Of a stretch of 7,457 bases of DNA, positions 1-6,252 are shown one piece after another. Below the pieces are notes generated by a model. That model saw only the letters and a program-made list of their open reading frames with translations, had not been told where the DNA came from and searched no databases. The stretch is from NCBI GenBank assembly GCA_900551135.1, contig URUX01000120.1, positions 1 to 7,457 on the forward strand, read 5' to 3'. The position numbers and the translations under genes were made by a program. Source of the stretch: an uncultured Clostridium sp. GTDB lineage: Bacteria; Bacillota; Clostridia; Lachnospirales; Lachnospiraceae. How positions within the stretch are numbered: the first letter of the stretch is position 1; the number at the start of each line of letters is the position of its first letter.

Positions 1-42
1 TTCTTTATTGGAATCTAACCATATGAATATAAAATTAACTAA

Positions 43-477
43 ATGACATTGATAAGTGAACTGAAAGACATTACTGGGGAGTCCGTAAAACGCGGAGTTG
101 CTATTGTGAAAAGCAAGAACAAATCCCGGACGGTATTTCTGCCTAAAAAGCTGCAGATGCGTTTGAAGAGTTACATTGCCAAACAAAATATTCAGTCCGG
201 ATCGGTTTTTAAAGATCGCAGCGGAAAGGAAGTCAACCGAAGCCTGGTTTGGAGAAAATTAAAAGAATTGTGTCAGGAAGCAAGAGTAAATGCTGAAAAA
301 GTGTTTCCTCATAATTTGCGGCACCTGTTTGCAAAAACCTATTATGAACAGGAAAAAGACATTGCAAAACTGGCAGATTTGCTGGGGCACAGCAACATAG
401 AAACGACGCGGATTTATATATTGTCATCCGGCAGAGAACATAGAAAACAGATAGAAAAATTGGGGCTTCTATTATAA
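43..477 (+). pseudogene. 5'-truncated tyrosine recombinase (integrase/invertase) catalytic domain
   Basis: The 144-residue product is the C-terminal catalytic domain of a phage-integrase family tyrosine recombinase. Visible catalytic elements are the beta-hairpin lysine (probably K25, in SKNKSR), H90-x-x-R93 (HNLRH), H116 in LLGHSNIETT and the nucleophile Y125 in TTRIY. Family members are about 280-300 residues. The N-terminal core-binding SAM-like domain is missing, and the first catalytic arginine, expected just before the SEL at residues 5-7 (usual form TGxRxSEL), is absent. Reading upstream in the same frame meets stops at 40-42 and 16-18, and no ribosome binding site precedes the ATG. 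I therefore read it as a remnant or broken gene rather than a functional short protein. Its stop codon (475-477) runs into the left inverted repeat, so it probably derives from the dedicated invertase of the adjacent switch. Family assignment is secure. Loss of function is inferred, and the sequence before position 1 is not visible. Confidence 0.82.
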
Positions 478-495
478 CATAATATTGATTATGTT
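476..495 (+). repeat. Left 20-bp inverted repeat of invertible segment (IRL)
   Basis: The sequence is AACATAATATTGATTATGTT. It is the exact reverse complement of the repeat at 705-724. It is itself a palindrome: 8-bp arms AACATAAT/ATTATGTT around an asymmetric ATTG centre. Paired arms around a short asymmetric core are what tyrosine recombinase crossover sites look like, and the core gives each site its direction. The match stops after 20 bp on both sides. It begins inside the TAA stop of the recombinase fragment. Confidence 0.85.
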
Positions 496-631
496 TTTAA
501 AAAAGGCAATCTATCGTCTTAATTTTTTCCAAATTTTGTAGTATAAATATAGAAAAAAGAATGGCAGATATGATTTTTTTAATTATTACCAAAGTAGGAT
601 TGAATATTTTATAGATTTTCAATAAACAAAC

Positions 632-659
632 TTGAAAAAAGAAAATTTTGTACTGTAAA
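632..659 (+). promoter_or_regulatory. Candidate sigma-A promoter inside the invertible segment
   Basis: TTGAAA at 632-637 (5 of 6 to the -35 consensus) is followed after 16 bp by TGTAAA at 654-659 (4 of 6 to the -10). This predicts a start near 666 and a leader of about 97 bases that carries the right repeat as a small AT hairpin. It points at the operon, which would make the orientation shown the ON state. Weaker plus-strand alternatives are TTACCA(586-591)-18-TATAGA(610-615) and TTAATT(519-524)-17-TATAAA(542-547). I found no better match on the minus strand. In DNA this AT-rich, chance matches are frequent. Confidence 0.32.
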
Positions 660-704
660 AAGTATTCGTTAATTACAGCGGAATATGTTTTTGGGGTCTT
701 CGGT

Positions 705-724
705 AACATAATCAATATTATGTT
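705..724 (-). repeat. Right 20-bp inverted repeat of invertible segment (IRR)
   Basis: The sequence is AACATAATCAATATTATGTT, the exact reverse complement of 476-495. The 8-bp arms match the left copy, and the central tetramer CAAT is the reverse complement of ATTG, so the two sites point in opposite directions. Recombination between them would invert the DNA rather than delete it. The flanks (T704, T725) no longer match. In RNA it could fold into an 8-bp A/U-only stem with a 4-base loop. Confidence 0.85.
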
Positions 725-750
725 TCTGTGATTCCTCAGCATGGACCAGT

Positions 751-756
751 GGGGGG
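751..756 (+). promoter_or_regulatory. Ribosome binding site of the first operon gene
   Basis: GGGGGG lies 6 bases before the ATG at 763, outside the inverted repeats. The translation signal is therefore fixed and would be the same in both orientations of the segment. Confidence 0.55.
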
Positions 757-762
757 AATAAT

Positions 763-1548
763 ATGTCAGAGAAGAAAAGGATCTATTATGCGAGGACATA
801 TCGACATATGAAATATCATATAGGAGGCGGAATCTTATATCTGCTGCTTTTGGTTCTGCCCTGTCTGCTTCTTTTTTCTTTCAATCTTCACACGATTTCC
901 AGATTTATTTCTGAACTGGGCATCCATCTTCTGGTTCGCATTTTCCCAGGGATGGATCTGTACACCAGGGTTGATACATTTTCCGTTATTGGTGAAATTG
1001 AATATATTATGCTGCCTGTTAAGTATCCGGACAGACAGATGGTGCTTGCAAATTTCTGTATAACAGGAGGAATCATTTACTTCCTGGGAACGGGAAAGAG
1101 AAAAGGAAAACCAATTTCCATTTATTTTATGCTGAGTCTTCTGGTTCATATGATAAATTGCTGTTTTTTCCTGTTTGCATCGGAGTATTTTCCTTATACA
1201 ACCTCTGACTTTTCAGAATTATATATGAAACAGCAGATTGGGATTTGGCTTACCTTTATTATTCTGGCAGGTGCAGTAACTGGATTTTTAGGAGGAAAAG
1301 GATACCGGTACAAACTGACGGCCTTTGTCGGAATATTGATGTATTCGTTTGTGTTTGGAATAATACGCTACATATTATTTTTGTATCTTCTGCTTCAATA
1401 TTCCATGCTGTATATGGCACTGATGTTTTTTGTATTTGGCCCGCTCTTTGATTTTGTTTATCTGGTAGGAATTTACGCATTGTTTGTAAACAGAATGATG
1501 AAATATTATGACTCGGGAAGCGGACGGGAGGAATGGGAATGGTCGTAA
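763..1548 (+). CDS. Polytopic membrane protein resembling a degenerate exosortase (XrtG-like)
   Basis: The 261-residue protein is largely hydrophobic, with about six membrane segments near residues 22-42, 50-62, 95-108, 121-140, 158-177 and 183-243 (the last region holds two). The C-terminal half has the layout of the exosortase family: GIIR at 199-202 fits the conserved Nx(L/I)R arginine, followed about 20 residues later by a FFxFG element (222-226) where active exosortases carry HxxxG. The active-site cysteine (usually ECSG or ACSG, about 42 residues before the arginine) would fall at QQIG (157-160), where there is no cysteine. The histidine position is phenylalanine. If this alignment is right, the protein keeps the fold but not the peptidase chemistry. 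In Gram-positives the XrtG exosortase is encoded beside a family 2 glycosyltransferase, the same arrangement as here. It is first in the operon and its end overlaps the glycosyltransferase by 10 bases. The membrane-protein call is firm. The exosortase relationship is a motif-level inference and it could be an unrelated transport or assembly subunit. Confidence 0.55.
   Translation: MSEKKRIYYARTYRHMKYHIGGGILYLLLLVLPCLLLFSFNLHTISRFISELGIHLLVRIFPGMDLYTRVDTFSVIGEIEYIMLPVKYPDRQMVLANFCITGGIIYFLGTGKRKGKPISIYFMLSLLVHMINCCFFLFASEYFPYTTSDFSELYMKQQIGIWLTFIILAGAVTGFLGGKGYRYKLTAFVGILMYSFVFGIIRYILFLYLLLQYSMLYMALMFFVFGPLFDFVYLVGIYALFVNRMMKYYDSGSGREEWEWS
1526..1531 (+). promoter_or_regulatory. Ribosome binding site that decides the glycosyltransferase start
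   Basis: GGGAGG lies within the end of the preceding gene. It stands 7 bases from ATG 1539 and 1 base from ATG 1533, so translation should begin at 1539, giving MVVKIL as the N-terminus. Confidence 0.65.
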
Positions 1549-2804
1549 AAATATTGCAAGGTTATATGATATTCATTATTATCCTGATGCTGTTGTACAC
1601 TATCCGTCATTTCATTTTTTCGGTAAACCGTTTGCTGGGAAGACAGAGAATATACTATAACGACATTTATGCCAGCCAGATGAAGACCATTTCTGTTTTA
1701 ATTCCCATGCACAATGAGGAACAGGTTTTGTCGTATGTGCTGGATGCACTGCTGGAATGTGACTATGACAGAGACCGGCTGGAAATCATTCCGATTAATG
1801 ATAATTCTACAGACCGGACAAAAGAACTTTTGGAAGAATACCACAGGAAGTATGAATTTATCCGCCCAATCCACAGAGACTGCCCGGATCGGGGAAAGCC
1901 GGCAGGACTTAACGATGCGATGGCAGCTGCCAGAGGGGAAATCGTCATTGTTTTTGATGCCGATTATCGTCCGGCCAAAGATATGTTAAAGCAGCTGGCT
2001 ATTGCGTTTGAGGACCCGGAAGTGGGAGCGGTTATGGGAAGGGTAATCCCTTATAACACAAACAAAAATCTGCTGACCAGATTAATTAATCTGGAACGAT
2101 CCGGAGGGTATCAGGTGGATCAGCAGGCTCGGTATAATCTCCGTCTGATTCCCCAATATGGAGGAACCGTGGGGGGATTTCGAAAGGATCTGATGCTGGA
2201 ATTAGGCGGATTTAACCCATTGGTTTTGGCAGAGGATACGGAACTTACATTCCGTCTCTACACCCATGGCTGGAAGGTGATTTATGCCAATTCAGCAGAA
2301 TGTTACGAAGAGGCGCCGGAAACATGGGAGGTAAGAGCGCGCCAGATTCGGAGATGGTCGAGAGGACATAATCAAGTCCTGTTCCGGTACTTTTTCCGTT
2401 CGATTTTTACACCCAATATGAATCTTCGGGAAAAGTTTGACGGAATGTTTCTGCTGTTTGTCTATGCAGTTCCGTTTTTCCTGCTCCTGGGCCAGCTGGC
2501 ATCTTACAGCTTGTTTTTGCTTGGAGAGATGGATTTATTTGCAGGATGGTGGGCGCTTCTGTTTGTAGGTGTGTATTGTTCATTTGGCAACTTTGCCCCT
2601 TTTTACGAGATTGGGTCGGCATTGATGCTGGATGGATTAAAGGGAGAAATACTCCTGCTGCCTTTGATTATGTTTAATTTCTATTTCTATATGTGGAACA
2701 TCAGTCTGGGATTTTTAGACGCGATTTGGGACGCCGTTACCAAACGCAAGGTTACCTGGGCAAAAACAGCCCGATTTGCAAAAGCAGAAAAGGGGGGAGC
2801 CTGA
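1539..2804 (+). CDS. Processive family 2 glycosyltransferase (BcsA/PgaC-like polysaccharide synthase)
   Basis: This inner-membrane GT2 enzyme polymerises a polysaccharide from a nucleotide sugar and probably extrudes it. With the start used here (421 residues): one N-terminal membrane helix (about 2-28), then the GT-A domain with IPMHNEE, NDNST (nucleotide-binding Asp, 87-91), GKPAGLN (119-125), DAD (140-142, metal-binding DxD), GGTVGGFR (208-215), the acceptor motif AEDTE (231-235) and QIRRW (269-273, the QxxRW of processive synthases). About four membrane helices follow, near 303-330, 336-352 and 371-394. All catalytic residues are intact. ATG 1539 is preferred to ATG 1533 because GGGAGG at 1526-1531 is 7 bases from the former but only 1 from the latter. 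It resembles the glycosyltransferases encoded next to exosortase-like XrtG in Gram-positives. The sugar cannot be deduced; no PilZ domain or separate export subunit is seen. Confidence 0.88.
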   Translation: MVVKILQGYMIFIIILMLLYTIRHFIFSVNRLLGRQRIYYNDIYASQMKTISVLIPMHNEEQVLSYVLDALLECDYDRDRLEIIPINDNSTDRTKELLEEYHRKYEFIRPIHRDCPDRGKPAGLNDAMAAARGEIVIVFDADYRPAKDMLKQLAIAFEDPEVGAVMGRVIPYNTNKNLLTRLINLERSGGYQVDQQARYNLRLIPQYGGTVGGFRKDLMLELGGFNPLVLAEDTELTFRLYTHGWKVIYANSAECYEEAPETWEVRARQIRRWSRGHNQVLFRYFFRSIFTPNMNLREKFDGMFLLFVYAVPFFLLLGQLASYSLFLLGEMDLFAGWWALLFVGVYCSFGNFAPFYEIGSALMLDGLKGEILLLPLIMFNFYFYMWNISLGFLDAIWDAVTKRKVTWAKTARFAKAEKGGA

Positions 2805-2807
2805 TTG
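2805..2807 (+). promoter_or_regulatory. TTG start abutting the upstream stop
   Basis: TGA (2802-2804) is followed directly by TTG. The ribosome binding site GGGGGGAG ends 5 bases before the TTG, and the next in-frame ATG lies after the start of the membrane helix. The arrangement suggests termination-reinitiation coupling with the glycosyltransferase. Confidence 0.6.
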
Positions 2808-4511
2808 TACATAGCAGGGATTTTAGCAGCACTTTTCGTCACAATGCTGGCAGGTCCGATTGCAGCGTCTATGCTGTATTACAAAAAGAGAAAAGGCGGG
2901 ATTTTAAGCATCCAGCAAAACAGGGTGCGAAATGCCAGGTATTTTGGACAGTCGTTTTCCAGAATGGTAGAAAAGAATCTTTCTAATGCGGAAGGGCAGA
3001 CCATTACATTATCCAGACCAGAACCTTTTTTAGATGGAAAAGGCCAGAAAGAGTGGACGGGAACCATTGAAAAAATGGTAATAAGCCAGGACCGTGATTT
3101 TTGCCCATCAACAAAGATAACAGAATTTCTGAAAGAAATTTACTGCAGCCAGAATGCATTTTTTTATGGCGCGCCTTTTATCATTCGTGCAGTATATGCT
3201 AAAAAATCCATGTACCTGGGAAATGGTGTCAGTCTGGTCCGCTGGGCAGATGCGGAGGAAACGTTAACCGTTGGAGATAATTGTGAACTGGGGATAAGTG
3301 TGTCTGCAAAAGACCGGATGTGCATTGGCTATGGCTGCCGGTTCCGCCGTATGTATGCACCAGAGATTTTTATCGGTCAGAGGGTGGATTCTCTGGTAAA
3401 CCGGGCAGTAGAGAGAGATCCGAAGATTTACTATATGCCGGTTATGAGAGAACGGCGGGGACGGATTCGTTATGTCAGCCAGGATATGGCAGGAGAAAGC
3501 GGAGCTGCTGAGTTTACAGTTACATCTGGAAGCAGTGTGACCGTGACGGAAAATATGGTTATTCAGGGAGATGTCCGCTCTCATAAATCGGTGCGTCTGT
3601 GTGACTATGCGGTTGTCTGCGGAAGTATTTTTGCAGAAAATGATGTTTATCTGGGAAAAAGGGCAATCGTATTAGGAAACATTTTCTGTCAGGGCAGCAT
3701 TCATACAGATGAGGGTGCTGTAATAGGACGAAAGGGAAAGATTTGTTCGGTAATTGCCAGAGATCACATCGACTTTGGAAAAGATAATGTGGTATTTGGC
3801 TATGTTAGCTGCGAAAAGGGAGGAAAAACGGTAAAGCAGGGAAAACTCTCAGAAGAAAAGCCGGTGCTGCTTGAAAAAATGGAGCACATAAAAGAACTTT
3901 CTTTTGACAATCTGACAGATTACAAATATGCTCTCCAGCTGGGATTTCGAAAAGAAAAGGAACTTGCCCGTGTTTCAATTATTCATGGAGCAGAGGAGAT
4001 CAGTGACAGTATGTTTTTCGACTGTAAAAATTTGGAAACAGTAACGGTCCCCCAGACTCTGAAACGAGTGGGAAATTACAGTTTTGCGGACTGCATCCAT
4101 TTAAAAGAGTTTCATCATTTTTACGATACCCATATAGAATGGATTGGAACAGCTGCATTTGAAAACTGCAGGGAACTGACTGAAATTCGGTTTCCGGAGA
4201 CTGTGCAAAGCATCGGAGGAGCAGCTTTTGCCGGGTGTGAAGGAATAAAGAAAATGGAATTTCCCAAACAATCGGTTTTAAAGGAAATTGGAGATCACGG
4301 ATTTCGTGGATGCAGGAAATTGGAAGAACTGGTATTGCCGGATTCTGTAAACCGTATTGGAATTAGTGCGTTTAGCGGCTGCGACAGTCTTAGACAGCTA
4401 TCCATTCCGGCAGCTTGTGAACAGGAACCAGGGATTTTGGAACTCAGGGAACAGGAAGGACTTCAGATTATGCTGCGTGATGTGCGTCCACTGGAGGAAG
4501 TGAGTGAATGA
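2805..4511 (+). CDS. Membrane-anchored bactofilin-like / BspA-type leucine-rich-repeat fusion scaffold
   Basis: The 568-residue protein starts at a TTG immediately after the upstream TGA, served by GGGGGGAG at 2792-2799. Residues 1-25 form one membrane helix followed by YYKKRK. With no charge before it and a basic cluster after it, the positive-inside rule puts the rest of the protein in the cytoplasm. Residues about 130-190 and 243-340 are short-period beta repeats (VTVTENMVIQGDV, AVVCGSIFAENDVYLG, AIVLGNIFCQGSI) typical of bactofilin-like right-handed beta-helices, which polymerise into cytoskeletal filaments. Residues about 388-536 are six LRR_5/TpLRR units of 22-25 residues, marked by FFDC 404, FADC 427, FENC 452, FAGC 475, FRGC 500 and FSGC 523. 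A short acidic tail follows. A scaffold that localises the neighbouring glycosyltransferase is the simplest reading. The LRR call is strong, the bactofilin call is from repeat pattern only, and topology is inferred. Confidence 0.78.
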   Translation: MYIAGILAALFVTMLAGPIAASMLYYKKRKGGILSIQQNRVRNARYFGQSFSRMVEKNLSNAEGQTITLSRPEPFLDGKGQKEWTGTIEKMVISQDRDFCPSTKITEFLKEIYCSQNAFFYGAPFIIRAVYAKKSMYLGNGVSLVRWADAEETLTVGDNCELGISVSAKDRMCIGYGCRFRRMYAPEIFIGQRVDSLVNRAVERDPKIYYMPVMRERRGRIRYVSQDMAGESGAAEFTVTSGSSVTVTENMVIQGDVRSHKSVRLCDYAVVCGSIFAENDVYLGKRAIVLGNIFCQGSIHTDEGAVIGRKGKICSVIARDHIDFGKDNVVFGYVSCEKGGKTVKQGKLSEEKPVLLEKMEHIKELSFDNLTDYKYALQLGFRKEKELARVSIIHGAEEISDSMFFDCKNLETVTVPQTLKRVGNYSFADCIHLKEFHHFYDTHIEWIGTAAFENCRELTEIRFPETVQSIGGAAFAGCEGIKKMEFPKQSVLKEIGDHGFRGCRKLEELVLPDSVNRIGISAFSGCDSLRQLSIPAACEQEPGILELREQEGLQIMLRDVRPLEEVSE

Positions 4512-5632
4512 AAAAAGAAAAGGTAGCAAAAGGATTGAAAGCAGCAGGTCTTTTAGCAGTATTTCTGACAAGCCTTTTTTGGATGCAGGGGTTAGTAGAG
4601 GCAGAAAAAGAGAAAACGGAACAAAAGACGTTTTCGAACAACCCTCAGATATCAGGTTACAACCAGTATGGACTGGAGGGAGATAGAAAACTGGCAGATA
4701 CGATCCTCTACGAAGATGAGGAACTGGTATGTTATCCGGATCGCTTTTTCTACCATTTTACCTGTTCCGAAGAACAGATTCAGATGATTTCTAAAGCAGC
4801 GGAGGCAATGGGACGCCGGTTTTCCTGGATTAATCAGATTTATATTCTTCCGGTTCCGCCCAGAGCGGTTCTGGAAAACGACTGCGAGGAAGATCGGGAA
4901 ACGTTTCAGGCCTATATGCAGTCAATGGAACAGGAACTGGCAGGAAAAGAAAAGGTTCGTCTTATCAATGTGCTGCCGGAACTGGAAGAGCACAGAGAAG
5001 AATACGTGTTCTTTCGGACAGAGGGTTGCTGGACAGCCAGAGGCGCTTATTATGGAACAAATGCGTTCCTGAATGAACAGGGCAAATCCGGTATCCCTCT
5101 TAGCGACTATCAGGAGTACCAGTACAACAGCTTTTTGGGAGCCGATTATGTGAAGATAAACAGCCAGTTGTCAGGAAGGCTGGAAAATATGCCGTCAGAT
5201 ACCGTATTTTATTATATGCTTCCAGGAGCCGGCAATCGTATGCGTGTGTTAAAGCAGGACAAAGACGGAAATCCGGTGGAACTGTCAGAGCCATTTTTGT
5301 CTCAGACCAGAGGGGGAACCTCTACTCTGATGGACTGGAACTTGTACCATGGCATTCTGGAAGGAGATGGAGGAGAGGAAACAGGAAGCCTTTTGTTTAT
5401 TGGAGATGTAAATGGAGGTGCTATGCTTTCTTTTCTCAGACCGTATTATAACAAAATTTATATCGTAAATATCAGGCGGGAGCGGGGACTTTTTGAAAAT
5501 ATGGAGAGCCTTCGGAGAGAATATGGAATCCGGGATGTACTGATTGCACAGTCAGCGGGAGAAATGGGAATCCGCTCCTACAGCCGGACGATAAATGAAT
5601 TGATTGACTGGGAGGGACAAACCGGATCATGA
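4508..5632 (+). CDS. DHHW/AlgX-like extracytoplasmic protein, catalytic residues lost
   Basis: The 374-residue protein has a lysine-rich N-terminus and one hydrophobic segment (about 11-30) acting as an uncleaved anchor or signal, then a large external domain. The domain matches the DHHW family of Gram-positive SGNH/AlgX-related proteins, which sit in polysaccharide loci and are thought to handle O-acetyl groups. The landmark region FFRTEGCWTARGAYYG (168-183) aligns with the usual Y(Y/F)xTDHHWTxxGAYY, but D-H-H has become E172-G173-C174. The second landmark, normally DSY/DSF with the nucleophilic serine, is GDVNGG (299-304), followed by the conserved FLRPYYNKIYIVNIR block. Serine, histidine and aspartate all appear replaced, so acyl transfer or esterase activity is unlikely and a carbohydrate-binding or structural role is more plausible. 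ATGA overlap with the gene before it; GGAGG at 4493-4497. Family assignment is fairly sure, pseudoenzyme status is inferred from motifs. Confidence 0.74.
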   Translation: MKKEKVAKGLKAAGLLAVFLTSLFWMQGLVEAEKEKTEQKTFSNNPQISGYNQYGLEGDRKLADTILYEDEELVCYPDRFFYHFTCSEEQIQMISKAAEAMGRRFSWINQIYILPVPPRAVLENDCEEDRETFQAYMQSMEQELAGKEKVRLINVLPELEEHREEYVFFRTEGCWTARGAYYGTNAFLNEQGKSGIPLSDYQEYQYNSFLGADYVKINSQLSGRLENMPSDTVFYYMLPGAGNRMRVLKQDKDGNPVELSEPFLSQTRGGTSTLMDWNLYHGILEGDGGEETGSLLFIGDVNGGAMLSFLRPYYNKIYIVNIRRERGLFENMESLRREYGIRDVLIAQSAGEMGIRSYSRTINELIDWEGQTGS

Positions 5633-6252
5633 GAGAATTTTTACAGCAGGGATTTGTTTTTTTTGCACAAGAAAGTGGCATTATTGGATGGATACGGCAG
5701 TATGAAGAGGCTGGATTCTGGTGTCTGGCGGCAGTGATGATTGTAAGCTGTCTGGCCGGTTTCTGGTGTTACAGATTATTTTTTTCCATGGTGGTTTTTA
5801 TGGGTATCGTTACCTTGTGGAGTGCCGTTTTTACCAGATTTATAGACTGGAGAACAGCAGCAGCCACCTTTTCCGTTGTGGGAGTTGCAGCTGCCCTTCT
5901 GGCATACCGATGGCATCGGCTGGGCGCTGTTATTATCTGTGGACTGATTGCTGCAGGGTTGGCCTGGAAGGTTCATCTGTCCGTTGGGCTGATTGTTCTG
6001 TCCAGTGTTTCAGCAGGGATTATTTCCCTTGGCTTTCCTGTGGCAGCGCTGTGTGTGATGACGGCCTGGGGAGGAAGCGTTCTTGGAGCAGAACTGTTTC
6101 CGCACATCCTGTCCGGTGTCTGGCAGGCTGTCTTTTTTGCTGCGGGACTGGCGGTACAGGGGCTTACGGCCCGGAAACAGACATTTTTTATGAAAACCTG
6201 TCCAGGATGGTTCCATAACTGGCTGGAACAGAGAGAAAGGAAAACCCAATGA
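5629..6252 (+). CDS. Small polytopic membrane protein of unknown function (possibly DUF4203/TMEM198-like)
   Basis: The 207-residue protein has an amphipathic N-terminus (1-28), six or seven closely spaced membrane helices between about 30 and 178, and a basic cytoplasmic-type tail (about 180-207, ending QRERKTQ). Short loops and alternating Gly/Ala-rich helices, with a GFWCYRLFF segment at 44-52, recall the compact DUF4203/TMEM198 type of membrane protein, but I see no diagnostic catalytic motif and hold that resemblance loosely. It joins the DHHW-like gene by an ATGA overlap (4 bases) and the VTC gene by another, so it is translated in step with both. It may be a membrane subunit of the polymer machinery. 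I do not recognise the gene. Confidence 0.6.
   Translation: MREFLQQGFVFFAQESGIIGWIRQYEEAGFWCLAAVMIVSCLAGFWCYRLFFSMVVFMGIVTLWSAVFTRFIDWRTAAATFSVVGVAAALLAYRWHRLGAVIICGLIAAGLAWKVHLSVGLIVLSSVSAGIISLGFPVAALCVMTAWGGSVLGAELFPHILSGVWQAVFFAAGLAVQGLTARKQTFFMKTCPGWFHNWLEQRERKTQ

Larger units (their letters stand above)
476..724. other. Putative invertible promoter segment (phase-variation switch)
   Basis: A 249-bp block is bounded by exact 20-bp inverted repeats, with a tyrosine recombinase remnant on one side and the start of a surface-polymer operon on the other. The 209 bases between the repeats are strongly AT-rich (roughly a quarter G+C) and hold no convincing gene. Only 38 bases separate the right repeat from the first ATG, which is too little for an independent sigma-A promoter plus leader. 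The operon promoter must therefore lie inside the block, or transcription must enter from upstream. Known invertible promoters (fimS, Bacteroides capsule switches, the C. difficile flg and cmr switches) share this geometry and size. Inversion itself cannot be seen in a single sequence. The alternative is a pair of palindromic operators. Confidence 0.7.

Noticed and set aside
476..498. Left repeat plus T-run as an intrinsic terminator of the recombinase gene
   Set aside because: The stem is 8 bp with only one G-C pair, too weak for a classical terminator. The exact inverted partner at 705-724 explains the palindrome better.
741..761. Six-residue mini-ORF (MDQWGE) ending just before the first operon gene
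   Set aside because: It has no ribosome binding site of its own, and it contains the Shine-Dalgarno of the next gene. A chance leader peptide is the simpler reading.
497..799. 100-codon minus-strand open frame across the invertible segment
   Set aside because: It has AT-rich, low-complexity composition, no recognisable domain and no good ribosome binding site. It also runs through the right repeat and the operon's own start, so it is best explained by low stop density by chance.
1533..1538. ATG at 1533 as the glycosyltransferase start
   Set aside because: The GGGAGG ends one base before it, too close for initiation. ATG 1539 has normal spacing.
2366..2375. ACATAATCAA inside the glycosyltransferase, matching half of the right inverted repeat
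   Set aside because: Only 10 bases match, it has no second arm, and it lies within the conserved QxxRW region of a coding sequence, so it is coincidence.
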